Source: Mesoflavibacter sp037029465 (lineage in GTDB: Bacteria; Bacteroidota; Bacteroidia; Flavobacteriales; Flavobacteriaceae). Taken from it: DNA of 64,000 bases. The stretch's first letter is position 1, and each line of letters opens with the position of its first letter. This document shows, one piece after another, positions 49,877 through 58,509 of this stretch. Both the position numbers and the translations under genes were made by a program. The stretch spans positions 1 through 64,000 of the forward strand of contig NZ_JAYMEM010000003.1 in the NCBI RefSeq assembly GCF_037029465.1, read 5' to 3'. The notes beneath the pieces were generated by a model that ran no database searches, was not told the DNA's origin, and saw nothing but the letters and a program-made list of their open reading frames with translations.

Positions 49877-50809
49877 TTACTTAGCATTTACTAATTCTAC
49901 ATCAAAAATTAAGGTGGCATCTGGTGGAATAACACCGCCAGCACCACGAGAACCGTATGCTAAATCACTTGGTATTACAAAACGAGCTTTATCACCAACG
50001 TTTAATAATAAAATACCTTCGTCCCAACCTGGTATAACTTGTCCCATACCTACTAAAAACTCGATAGGCTCGTTACGTTTGTAAGAACTATCAAATACAG
50101 TTCCGTCTGCTAATTGTCCTTTATAATGTACAGAAACTTGATTTCCTTTTTCAGCTTTTTTACCACTTCCTTTTTGTATAATTTGGTAACGTAAACCGCT
50201 TTTAGTTTCATCAAAACCTGCTGCTAATTTATCTAACTCAGCACGTTTTGCTTCACGTTCTTCAGCAATACGTTTTTCTCTAGCGCCTTCAAATACTCTA
50301 AAAGCTTCAATAGCGTTAAAGTTTTTTGCTGCATCACCTTCTCTTATAATTTCTAAAGATTCAATAACATCACCTTGTTGGATAGCATCTACTACATCTT
50401 GTCCTTCTACAACTTTTCCAAATACGGTATGCTTACCATCTAACCAATCTGTTGCAACGTGAGTGATAAAAAACTGACTACCATTGGTACCTGGTCCTGC
50501 GTTAGCCATACTTAAAATACCTGGTGCGTCGTGTTTTAAATCTGGGTGAATTTCGTCATCAAATTTATAACCTGGGTTACCAGTACCTGTGCCTTGAGGA
50601 CAACCACCTTGAATCATAAAATCACTAATCACTCTGTGAAATTTTAATCCATCGTAATAAGGTGTTCCTTGTGGTTTTGCAGAGTTTTCCATATTACCTT
50701 CTGCTAAAGCTACAAAGTTACCTACTGTTCCTGGTGTTTTTTCAAATTCTAAATTAACAAGAATTGCTCCTTTTGAAGTATTAAATTTTGCGTATAAACC
50801 GTCTTGCAT
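49877..50809 (-). CDS. Cyclophilin-FKBP fusion peptidylprolyl isomerase
   Basis: A 310-residue, dual-domain foldase with no signal peptide, hence cytoplasmic. Residues about 5-160 are a cyclophilin (GNFVALAEG, FHRVISDFMIQGGCPQGTGTGNPG, SMANAGPGTNGSQFFITH). Residues about 205-310 are an FKBP (VSVHYKGQLADGTVFDSSYKRNEPIEF, VIPGWDEGILLL, YGSRGAGGVIPPDATLIFDVELV). The order cyclophilin then FKBP places it in the CFBP type of dual immunophilins. It has no operon partner. Confidence 0.9.
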   Translation of the reverse strand: MQDGLYAKFNTSKGAILVNLEFEKTPGTVGNFVALAEGNMENSAKPQGTPYYDGLKFHRVISDFMIQGGCPQGTGTGNPGYKFDDEIHPDLKHDAPGILSMANAGPGTNGSQFFITHVATDWLDGKHTVFGKVVEGQDVVDAIQQGDVIESLEIIREGDAAKNFNAIEAFRVFEGAREKRIAEEREAKRAELDKLAAGFDETKSGLRYQIIQKGSGKKAEKGNQVSVHYKGQLADGTVFDSSYKRNEPIEFLVGMGQVIPGWDEGILLLNVGDKARFVIPSDLAYGSRGAGGVIPPDATLIFDVELVNAK

Positions 50810-50904
50810 TGTCGTATTTTTTTAATGAATTGCAAAGATACGTAATGATTTAAGATTTACTAATTAGCATTAAAAATTTTTAATGATTAGTTATTTTCTA
50901 AAAC

Positions 50905-50938
50905 AAAAAAGTCATTGTATTTACAATGACTTTTTTAA
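50905..50938 (-). terminator. Terminator downstream of recQ
   Basis: AAAAAAGTCATTGTA pairs with TACAATGACTTTTTT, separated by a short loop, with T runs on both strands. It lies directly after the recQ stop on the minus strand. Confidence 0.82.
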
Positions 50939-50952
50939 TATTTTTTTTGAAA

Positions 50953-53145
50953 TTAATTAGCGACTTCACTAATAAATTTTATTCGGTATAAACGTAATTC
51001 TTCATCATCATAATCGCCATCAAATTCGTCTATAGCAACTGAAATTTTATCGGTTTCGGCTTCCATAAAATAATCATGAAGTTCTTCTTGCTGGTCTTCA
51101 TCTAAAATATCATCTATACAGTAATCAATATTTAATTTAGTGCCTGAAAATACGATAGCTTCCATTTCTTTAATAAACTCGGACATTTCCATACCTTTTG
51201 CAGATGCAATATCGTCTAAAGGTAATTTTCTGTCAATGTTTTGAATAATGTAAAGCTTTAAAGCTGAATTACTTCCTGTAGATTTCACAACCATATCGTC
51301 TGGTCGCATAATATCATTATCTTCTACATATTTTTCAATCAAGTTGACAAAGTCTTTACCGTATTTTTTAGCTTTTCCTTCGCCAACACCATGTACATTT
51401 GATAACTCGTCTAAGGTAATTGGATACTTAAGCGCCATATCCTCTAAAGATGGATCTTGAAATATAACAAATGGCGGTACACCTAGCTTTTTAGCATTAG
51501 ATTTACGTAAGTCTTTAAGCATTTTCATTAACTGCTCATCAACCACAGCGCCACCACCTTTTGAGGCGGTTATTACACTATCGTCTGACTCTTCACTGTA
51601 ATCGTGATCTTTAGTCATCATAAACGATGTTGGATTTTTAAGAAACGCTTTACCTTCATCTGTAAGTTTGATGACTCCGTAAGTTTCGATGTCTTTTTTA
51701 AGTAAACCAGCTACTAATAATTGACGTTTTAAGGCTCGCCAGTAACTTTTGTCTATATCTTTACCTATACCAAAAAATGGCTGTTCATCTGTTTTATGCG
51801 AGTTTATTAGCGCGTTAGATTTACCTACAATCACACTAACTAACTCTTTACCTTTATATTTGGCATTGGTTTTATCTACAACATCAAGTATAATTTTTAC
51901 TTGATCTTTAGCTTCTTCTTTTTCTTTTGGATGACGCATATTATCATCCATATCGCCACCTTCGCCAGTTTCGTTATCAAACTCTTCTCCAAAATAATGA
52001 AGGATGAATTTACGTCTTGATATAGAAGTCTCTGCAAATGCCACAACTTCTTGTAACAATGCGTGCCCAATTTCTTGTTCTGCAACAGGCTTACCAGACA
52101 TAAATTTTTCTAATTTTTCTATGTCTTTATAAGAATAGTAGGCCAAGCAATGTCCTTCTCCTCCATCACGTCCAGCACGACCTGTTTCTTGATAATAACT
52201 TTCTATACTTTTTGGTATATCATGATGAATCACAAAACGTACATCTGGTTTGTCAATACCCATTCCAAATGCAATAGTTGCGACAACTACATCTATATCT
52301 TCCATCAAAAACATATCTTGATGAGATGCTCTTTTCTTAGCATCCAATCCTGCATGATATGGTACTGCTTTTATACCGTTGACTTGAAGTACTTGTGCTA
52401 ATTCTTCAACACGTTTTCTACTTAAACAGTATACAATACCAGACTTACCTTCATTTTGTTTGATAAATCGGATAATATCTGAATCTACGTTTTTGGTTTT
52501 TGGACGTATTTCGTAATATAAATTAGGTCTATTAAAAGATGCTTTAAAAGTATTGGCATCTGTCATCCCTAAGTTTTTCAATATATCTTCTTGTACTTTT
52601 GGGGTTGCTGTTGCTGTTAAACCTATTATAGGAATATCATCACCTATACGTTTAATAATAGATCTTAAGTTACGATATTCTGGTCTAAAGTCGTGTCCCC
52701 ATTCGCTAATACAATGGGCTTCATCAACCGCCATAAATGAAATTTTTACAGAGCGTAAAAACTCAACATACTCATCTTTAGTTAAAGATTCCGGAGCTAC
52801 ATAAAGCAGTTTTGTAATACCATTGGTAATATCTGCTTTTACTTGCTTGACTTCAGTTTTATTTAATGACGAGTTTAATACGTGTGCAATACCATTTTCA
52901 TTAGAGACACCTCTTATGGCATCTACTTGGTTTTTCATTAAGGCTATTAAGGGAGAAACTACTATTGCGGTACCTTCTTGCATTAAGGCTGGCAATTGGT
53001 AACATAAACTTTTACCGCCGCCAGTTGGCATAATAACAAAGGTGTTGTTTTGGTCTAATATACTTTTTATGACTTGCTCTTGTAAGCCTTTAAACTCACT
53101 AAAGCCAAAATACTTTTTTAATGCTGCATGCAAATCGCTTTTCAC
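50953..53145 (-). CDS. recQ: ATP-dependent DNA helicase RecQ
   Basis: A 3'-5' SF2 helicase in replication-fork repair. The 730 residues include Walker A MPTGGGKSLCYQLPALM near 43, motif II AVDEAHCISEWGHDFRPEY near 139, the motif V/VI region IAFGMGIDKPDVRFVIHHDIPKSIESYYQETGRAGRDG near 287-325, a winged-helix RQC part, and an HRDC domain (about 540-620). A C-terminal acidic tail beyond it is longer than in E. coli RecQ. Zinc-binding cysteines of the RQC domain are not visible in the usual spacing. Confidence 0.93.
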   Translation of the reverse strand: MKSDLHAALKKYFGFSEFKGLQEQVIKSILDQNNTFVIMPTGGGKSLCYQLPALMQEGTAIVVSPLIALMKNQVDAIRGVSNENGIAHVLNSSLNKTEVKQVKADITNGITKLLYVAPESLTKDEYVEFLRSVKISFMAVDEAHCISEWGHDFRPEYRNLRSIIKRIGDDIPIIGLTATATPKVQEDILKNLGMTDANTFKASFNRPNLYYEIRPKTKNVDSDIIRFIKQNEGKSGIVYCLSRKRVEELAQVLQVNGIKAVPYHAGLDAKKRASHQDMFLMEDIDVVVATIAFGMGIDKPDVRFVIHHDIPKSIESYYQETGRAGRDGGEGHCLAYYSYKDIEKLEKFMSGKPVAEQEIGHALLQEVVAFAETSISRRKFILHYFGEEFDNETGEGGDMDDNMRHPKEKEEAKDQVKIILDVVDKTNAKYKGKELVSVIVGKSNALINSHKTDEQPFFGIGKDIDKSYWRALKRQLLVAGLLKKDIETYGVIKLTDEGKAFLKNPTSFMMTKDHDYSEESDDSVITASKGGGAVVDEQLMKMLKDLRKSNAKKLGVPPFVIFQDPSLEDMALKYPITLDELSNVHGVGEGKAKKYGKDFVNLIEKYVEDNDIMRPDDMVVKSTGSNSALKLYIIQNIDRKLPLDDIASAKGMEMSEFIKEMEAIVFSGTKLNIDYCIDDILDEDQQEELHDYFMEAETDKISVAIDEFDGDYDDEELRLYRIKFISEVAN

Positions 53146-53220
53146 TATACGAACAATTTGTTTTTTATTAATTAGTTACATTTAACACATTTAGCAACAA
53201 AATAATTTGAGGTTTAAAAT

Positions 53221-53250
53221 ATTTCACTAATGAAATAATCCCTAAATTTG
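53221..53250 (+). promoter_or_regulatory. Possible kdsD promoter with dyad
   Basis: TAAATTTG (53243-53250) fits the -7 box. Ahead of it ATTTCA (53221-53226) and TGAAAT (53231-53236) form a perfect dyad with a four-base spacer. No good -33 element stands at the expected distance. Confidence 0.35.
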
Positions 53251-53304
53251 CTGCTTTAAAATTAAAGATACTAAAATCTTTATAAACCAAAAAAATAAAA
53301 TACT

Positions 53305-54270
53305 TTGAAAAATAAAGCCTCCATCTTAAAGAGTGCTCAAGACACTATAGAATTAGAGGGTCAAGCCATACTTAATTTAAAGTCTTTATTAGACGATGAT
53401 TTTGTAAATGCTACCCAATTAATCTATAATTCTAAAGGTCGTGTCATTATAACAGGTATTGGCAAAAGTGCCATTATAGCTACAAAAATTGTTGCAACAT
53501 TAAATTCTACTGGTACTCCAGCAGTGTTTATGCATGCTGCAGATGCCATACATGGCGATTTAGGATTAATCCTAGAAGATGATGTTGTTGTATGTATTTC
53601 TAAAAGTGGAAACACTCCTGAAATTAAAGTATTAGTTCCGCTTATAAAAAACGCTAAAAATAAAATGATTGCCATAACTGGTAATAAAACATCTTTTTTA
53701 GGTCAGCATGCAGATTATGTATTAAACACGTTTGTAGACAAAGAAGCGTGTCCTAATAATTTAGCACCAACTACAAGTACTACTGCACAATTAGTTTTAG
53801 GTGATGCACTTGCGGTTAGCTTATTAGAGTTACGAGGGTTTACAAGCAGAGATTTTGCAAAATACCATCCTGGTGGTGCTTTAGGTAAAAAATTATATTT
53901 ACGTGTGCTTGATATTTCTTCTGTAAATGAAAAACCTCAAGTGTCATTAAACACAAGTATCAAAGAAGTTATTGTTGAAATCTCAGAAAAACGTCTTGGT
54001 GTTACTGCTGTGGTAGAAGATCAAAAAATTGTCGGGATTATTACTGACGGTGATTTAAGACGAATGTTAACTAAAGTAGACGATTTTTCTTCGCTTACCG
54101 CTAAAGACATTATGAGTAGCAACCCAAAACGCATCGAAGAAGAAGCTATGGCTATAGACGCTATGGAAGTACTTGAAGAAAATGGCATCTCTCAATTATT
54201 AGTTGAGAAAGACGGACGTTATGCTGGCGTGGTACACATTCATGATTTAATTAAAGAAGGTATCATATAA
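53305..54270 (+). CDS. kdsD: KpsF/GutQ (KdsD) sugar-phosphate isomerase, TTG start
   Basis: Converts ribulose-5-phosphate to arabinose-5-phosphate, the Kdo precursor for LPS. The 321 residues have an SIS domain (GIGKSAIIATKIVATLNSTGTPAVFMHAADAIHGDLG near 50-87) and two CBS domains (about 205-320). The start is a TTG: the only upstream in-frame codons back to the stop at 53296 are non-starts. It shares TAATG with tatC. With lptB nearby it forms part of LPS biogenesis. Confidence 0.9.
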   Translation: MKNKASILKSAQDTIELEGQAILNLKSLLDDDFVNATQLIYNSKGRVIITGIGKSAIIATKIVATLNSTGTPAVFMHAADAIHGDLGLILEDDVVVCISKSGNTPEIKVLVPLIKNAKNKMIAITGNKTSFLGQHADYVLNTFVDKEACPNNLAPTTSTTAQLVLGDALAVSLLELRGFTSRDFAKYHPGGALGKKLYLRVLDISSVNEKPQVSLNTSIKEVIVEISEKRLGVTAVVEDQKIVGIITDGDLRRMLTKVDDFSSLTAKDIMSSNPKRIEEEAMAIDAMEVLEENGISQLLVEKDGRYAGVVHIHDLIKEGII

Positions 54271-55106
54271 TGGCAAAGAAGAATGTAAATGAGATGTCTT
54301 TTTTAGATCATCTTGAAGATTTAAGATGGCATTTAATACGCATTGTAGGTGCAGTTATTATTTGCGGTACCGTAGCTTTTATCTTTAAGGGATTTATTTT
54401 TGATAACATCATTTTTGCACCAAAAAAAATGGAGTTTCCAACCTACCAATGGTTATGCGCTTTAGCTAACTTGGTAAGTGTTGAAGATTCTACATTTTGT
54501 GGTGAAGCATTTCCGTTTATCATTCAAAACAGGACGATGGCTGGTCAGTTTTCGGCACATATTTGGACATCCATTTATGCAGGATTCATCATCGCTTTTC
54601 CTTATGTTATCTATCAACTTTGGAAATTTATAAGTCCAGGACTTAATGATAACGAACGTAACACTTCAAGAGGGTTTATTATTGTTTCTTCTTTATTATT
54701 CTTTTTAGGTGTTTTATTTGGATACTATGTAATCACACCGTTATCTATTAACTTTTTAGGGACCTATTCAGTTAGTACAGAAGTATCTAATGAAATTGAT
54801 ATTTCATCCTACATCAGCTTAGTCAGAGCTTCTGTAATTGCATCAGGAATTATTTTTGAGCTACCTATTTTAATTTACTTCCTAACCAAATTAGGATTAG
54901 TAACACCAGAAATTTTACGTAAATACCGAAAATTTGCACTGGTTATTGTTTTAATTATTTCAGCAGTAATCACACCACCAGATATAGCAAGTCAAATTAT
55001 TGTCGCTATTCCGGTTATTATTTTATATGAAATTAGTATTCATATTTCAAGAATTGTTTTAAAAAGAGAAAGAAAAAATACCAAATCACATGTCAAACCT
55101 AGTTAA
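54270..55106 (+). CDS. tatC: Sec-independent translocase TatC
   Basis: The core membrane subunit of the twin-arginine translocase, recognising folded Tat substrates. It has 278 residues and six membrane helices. The family's opening MSFLDHLEDLRWHLIRI is clear, and the first periplasmic loop is longer than E. coli's (about 45-95, with ICAPKKMEFPTYQWL-like sequence), as is usual in Bacteroidota. FAFPYVIYQLWKFISPGL near 108 is diagnostic. No tatA/tatE is in the window. Its tail overlaps the CMD gene by 17 bp. Confidence 0.94.
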   Translation: MAKKNVNEMSFLDHLEDLRWHLIRIVGAVIICGTVAFIFKGFIFDNIIFAPKKMEFPTYQWLCALANLVSVEDSTFCGEAFPFIIQNRTMAGQFSAHIWTSIYAGFIIAFPYVIYQLWKFISPGLNDNERNTSRGFIIVSSLLFFLGVLFGYYVITPLSINFLGTYSVSTEVSNEIDISSYISLVRASVIASGIIFELPILIYFLTKLGLVTPEILRKYRKFALVIVLIISAVITPPDIASQIIVAIPVIILYEISIHISRIVLKRERKNTKSHVKPS

Positions 55107-55440
55107 AGACTTTAACGATTACAGAGCCAAGATGAACGATAAAATTCTTGGTGATAACAACAAAATTATAAAACGTATTTTCAACTTAGACACCAACGCT
55201 TTTGCTGCTGGTGCTTTAGACGTAAAAACCAAAGAACTACTTGGCTTAGTAGCTTCTACAGTTTTACGTTGTGACGATTGTGTAAAATACCATTTAGAAT
55301 CGTGTTATAACGAAGGCGTAACTAAAGAAGAAGTTATGGAAACCCTTAGTATTGGCACATTAATTGGAGGTACTATCGTCATTCCACATTTACGTCGTGC
55401 TTACGAGTTTTGGGAAGAATTAGAAAACCAGAAGGGTTAA
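55090..55440 (+). CDS. Carboxymuconolactone decarboxylase family protein
   Basis: A 116-residue AhpD-like/CMD protein. The Cys pair motif LRCDDCVKYHLESCYNEGVTKEE near 58-80 matches the peroxiredoxin-reductase-like members that act as alkylhydroperoxidases. The helical length is usual. It overlaps tatC by 17 bp and is 74 bp before lptB. The substrate is unknown; a redox role is the likeliest reading. Confidence 0.85.
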   Translation: MSNLVKDFNDYRAKMNDKILGDNNKIIKRIFNLDTNAFAAGALDVKTKELLGLVASTVLRCDDCVKYHLESCYNEGVTKEEVMETLSIGTLIGGTIVIPHLRRAYEFWEELENQKG

Positions 55441-55514
55441 ACTTTATATAAAATAAAAGTGACGCTTTAATAGTTATATTGAAATGACTATTTTTAGCAA
55501 AATTAAATCAACAG

Positions 55515-56255
55515 ATGAAGCTTAGAGCCGAACATTTAATGAAGTCCTACAACGGACGAAAAGTAGTAAAAGACGTATCTCTTGAGGTTAATCAAGGTGA
55601 AATTGTTGGACTTTTAGGACCTAACGGTGCAGGAAAAACAACGTCTTTTTACATGATTGTTGGTTTAATTAAGCCTAATGGCGGTAATATTTTTTTAGAT
55701 AATACTAATATTACCAATTACCCAATGTACAAACGTGCTCAAAATGGTATTGGTTACTTAGCCCAAGAAGCTTCTGTATTTAGAAAATTAAGTATTGAAG
55801 AAAACATTTTAAGCGTACTACAATTAACTAAACTTAGCAAAAAAGAGCAATTAATGCGTATGGAAGCATTGATTGAAGAGTTTAGTTTAGGTCACATACG
55901 TAAAAACCGTGGTGATTTATTATCTGGTGGAGAGCGACGTCGTACAGAAATTGCGCGCGCATTAGCTACAAACCCTAGTTTTATTTTATTAGACGAGCCT
56001 TTTGCTGGTGTAGATCCTGTAGCGGTAGAAGATATCCAACGTATCGTAGCACAGTTAACCAAAAAGAATATTGGTATCTTAATTACAGACCACAACGTGC
56101 AAGAAACATTAGCTATTACAGACCGTACTTACCTAATGTTTGAAGGTAGCATCCTTAAAGCTGGTGTACCTGAAGATTTAGCTAATGATGAAATGGTGCG
56201 TAAAGTATACTTAGGTCAAAACTTCGAGTTACGTAAAAAGAAAATACGCGAGTAG
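55515..56255 (+). CDS. lptB: LPS export ABC transporter ATPase LptB
   Basis: The ATPase that drives LPS extraction through LptF/G, in the cytoplasm. The 246 residues show Walker A LLGPNGAGKTTSFYMIVGL near 33, Q-loop GYLAQEASVFRKLS near 84, ABC signature LLSGGERRRTEIARAL near 138, Walker B FILLDEPFAGVDP near 160 and the H-loop near 195. The GERRRTEIARAL version is typical of LptB. Its permease partner is likely at 15453-16526; unlinked location is common in this phylum. Confidence 0.94.
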   Translation: MKLRAEHLMKSYNGRKVVKDVSLEVNQGEIVGLLGPNGAGKTTSFYMIVGLIKPNGGNIFLDNTNITNYPMYKRAQNGIGYLAQEASVFRKLSIEENILSVLQLTKLSKKEQLMRMEALIEEFSLGHIRKNRGDLLSGGERRRTEIARALATNPSFILLDEPFAGVDPVAVEDIQRIVAQLTKKNIGILITDHNVQETLAITDRTYLMFEGSILKAGVPEDLANDEMVRKVYLGQNFELRKKKIRE

Positions 56256-56262
56256 GTTTTTT

Positions 56263-56315
56263 CAGTTGGCAGTTTTCAGTTGGCAGTACGCAGTAATCAG
56301 TCAGCAATACGCAGT
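56263..56315. repeat. Degenerate CAGT-type tandem repeats
   Basis: CAGTTGGCAGT occurs twice (56263-56273 and 56277-56287) followed by ACGCAGT copies (56288-56294, 56309-56315). Such short intergenic repeats recur in flavobacteria, from memory. They fill the gap after lptB; no gene is present. Confidence 0.55.
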
Positions 56316-56371
56316 AAAAATTAGCTTTAGCTTTTCTCGCTAATCCGAAAAAGTCATTACTAAATTAGTTT

Positions 56372-56806
56372 CTAATCAAACCTTACTATTTTAAGATAAG
56401 AATATAATGATGTAATTAAAATAATACTTATTAAAATAAAAGGTATTTCATTACCAACATTCAAACTATAAAAAAACAGATAAACTGAAGCACAAACGTA
56501 TGTCAAAACTAATAAGTCATATTTAAATAGTTTTTTCCTGTTTATTCCTTCAAATTTTTCAATTATTTCTTCAAGCCTTCCCTTTTTGTAAAAATAAAAG
56601 TGTGGTAGTACAAAAGTTATTATAAAAATAAAAAAAAATAAAACTTTAGTTTTTAATATCTCTTCATTTAAGAATGCTACAATCGTCAAAAGATTAAAAT
56701 ATAATAAAACAGTAATAGCACTTATTGTAGATTTTTTTGGCCACCAATTATTTGTAATTGATATGCTTTTATATATACTAAAGAAAATATAATTTAAAAT
56801 TATCAT
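56372..56806 (-). CDS. Hypothetical four-helix membrane protein
   Basis: A 144-residue protein with four predicted membrane helices (about 1-12 with 25-45, 52-72, 96-116, 120-140) and a charged cytoplasmic loop KKGRLEEIIEKFEGINRKKLFKYD near 73-97. I do not recognise a family. It is very AT-rich and lies 12 bp downstream of the TerC gene, so it may share that transcript. No function is assigned. Confidence 0.6.
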   Translation of the reverse strand: MIILNYIFFSIYKSISITNNWWPKKSTISAITVLLYFNLLTIVAFLNEEILKTKVLFFFIFIITFVLPHFYFYKKGRLEEIIEKFEGINRKKLFKYDLLVLTYVCASVYLFFYSLNVGNEIPFILISIILITSLYSYLKIVRFD

Positions 56807-56818
56807 CTAATTAGATAA

Positions 56819-57640
56819 TTAATTTTCTTCTTTTTTATTCTCTACACTTGCTTTCTCTGCTAACAATTTCTTTTGATAACGTCCTTGTACCACATCTACA
56901 ATAACTAAAACCGCGATAACAAAATAGAAAGTAGTGTTACTCATCGGTGTAATTTCATTGCCAAAGAATTTGATATGCGCTAGATGTCCGCCTTCAGTTA
57001 CTAGCATGATACCAACAATAAAAAGGATAAATAAACCTAAAACTTCATACATTCTATTTTTAGATAAAAAGGCTGAAATTCGATCGGCCAACACCAACAT
57101 TAATAAACCACTACACACAATAGCTATTGCCATAACAATAAAAGCTGCTGTGGCGTTTTCTATCTCTCTTGTTAAACCTATAGCTGCTAAAATAGAATCA
57201 AAAGAAAACACTAAATTCATCACAACAATACTTGTGATGACAGCATTAGCAGATTTTGTTCCTTTCTCTTCGTCTTTTACTTTATGGCTATTATTTTGTA
57301 AAGAAATCATATGCCAAATTTCTTTTAAAGCAGTGTAGATAATAAAAGCGCCTCCTGCTAAGACAATAATGCTATGCCCATTAAACGAAAACGTCAAAAC
57401 ATCTTCAATACTGCCTGTTAACCAAGAAAATGGTTCTTGAAAAAAAACAATAATTTTGACTAATAAAAACAGTAATACAATCCTTAAAGCTATAGCAATC
57501 AAAATACCTACTTTTCTAACTCGTTTTTGTGACTCTTGTGGTGCTTTTTTAGATTCTAAAGAAATGTAAAGTAGATTATCAAATCCTAAAACAGCTTGCA
57601 ATGCTACTAGCATTAATAACGTAAATATAATTTGTCCCAT
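56819..57640 (-). CDS. TerC family membrane protein
   Basis: A 273-residue membrane protein of the TerC family. Two acidic-residue-bearing helices define it: LGFDNLLYISLESKKAPQESQKRVRK near 18 and VMNLVFSFDSILAAIGLTREIENATA near 143. Family members are implicated in metal (manganese) export and tellurite resistance. It is likely an ion exporter; specificity is unknown. It follows pssA by 9 bp on the same strand. Confidence 0.9.
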   Translation of the reverse strand: MGQIIFTLLMLVALQAVLGFDNLLYISLESKKAPQESQKRVRKVGILIAIALRIVLLFLLVKIIVFFQEPFSWLTGSIEDVLTFSFNGHSIIVLAGGAFIIYTALKEIWHMISLQNNSHKVKDEEKGTKSANAVITSIVVMNLVFSFDSILAAIGLTREIENATAAFIVMAIAIVCSGLLMLVLADRISAFLSKNRMYEVLGLFILFIVGIMLVTEGGHLAHIKFFGNEITPMSNTTFYFVIAVLVIVDVVQGRYQKKLLAEKASVENKKEEN

Positions 57641-57649
57641 TTGTGGTGG

Positions 57650-58393
57650 TTATTTTGAAATTAAAGAAAGAATAATATATAGCAGTATAATTATTGGTAT
57701 TGCTGCAAACTGAAGTACTATTAACATTACAACGCTTAGTATTAAAAAGATATAACGTACAGCATTACTCTTAAAGCTATAGTCTTTAAATTTTAAAGCA
57801 AATAATTTAATTGGCGAATTCAACAAATAAGTACTTAACAAAGTTAAGATAACCAAAAACCAAGGGTTTAAAATAGTCGCATTTATTAAATCGTTATTCT
57901 GAAATTCTAAAATTAATGGTAAAGACAATACCAATAAAGCATTTGCAGGTGTTGGTAAACCTTTAAAATAGGTTTGTTGGTCTTCATCTATATTAAAACG
58001 TGCCAGTCTGTAAGCAGAAGACAACGTAATTAACAATCCTAAAAATGGTAAAACGCTAACATTAACGCCAGACCAATACATGCTATCAGACCAATCTGCA
58101 GTAACAGACACACCATTTGTATTAGTTGCTAACTCTAATAATTTAAACATAATTAAACCTGGCACTAACCCACTAGTAATCATATCTGCCAAGCTATCTA
58201 ATTGAATTCCTAAATCACTTTGTACGTTTAATTTTCTTGCTAAAAGCCCATCAAAAAAATCAAAAAATATACCTAAAAAAACAAAAAATGCTGCTAATGT
58301 AAAGTGATTATTTACAACAAAAACCACAGCTATACTTCCACATAAAAGATTAAGAAGTGTGACAAAATTAGGAATAAAGGCTTTAATATTCAT
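57650..58393 (-). CDS. pssA: CDP-diacylglycerol--serine phosphatidyltransferase
   Basis: Makes phosphatidylserine, the precursor of phosphatidylethanolamine. The membrane-embedded CDP-alcohol phosphotransferase signature DGLLARKLNVQSDLGIQLDSLADM (about 47-70) has the usual D-x2-DG-x2-AR-x8-G-x3-D-x3-D pattern, with two preceding Asp residues in FFDFFDG. The 247 residues hold about eight hydrophobic segments. It leads a minus-strand run with TerC and the hypothetical membrane gene. Confidence 0.92.
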   Translation of the reverse strand: MNIKAFIPNFVTLLNLLCGSIAVVFVVNNHFTLAAFFVFLGIFFDFFDGLLARKLNVQSDLGIQLDSLADMITSGLVPGLIMFKLLELATNTNGVSVTADWSDSMYWSGVNVSVLPFLGLLITLSSAYRLARFNIDEDQQTYFKGLPTPANALLVLSLPLILEFQNNDLINATILNPWFLVILTLLSTYLLNSPIKLFALKFKDYSFKSNAVRYIFLILSVVMLIVLQFAAIPIIILLYIILSLISK

Positions 58394-58509
58394 GCATTAG
58401 TTTTTTGTAAAAATAGTAAAGAATTTTGGTCTAAAACAACTTACAAACAATATACTATTAAAATTGAAGTTTAATATGTAGAAAAAATATAGCATCTTTG
58501 TAAAAAAAA

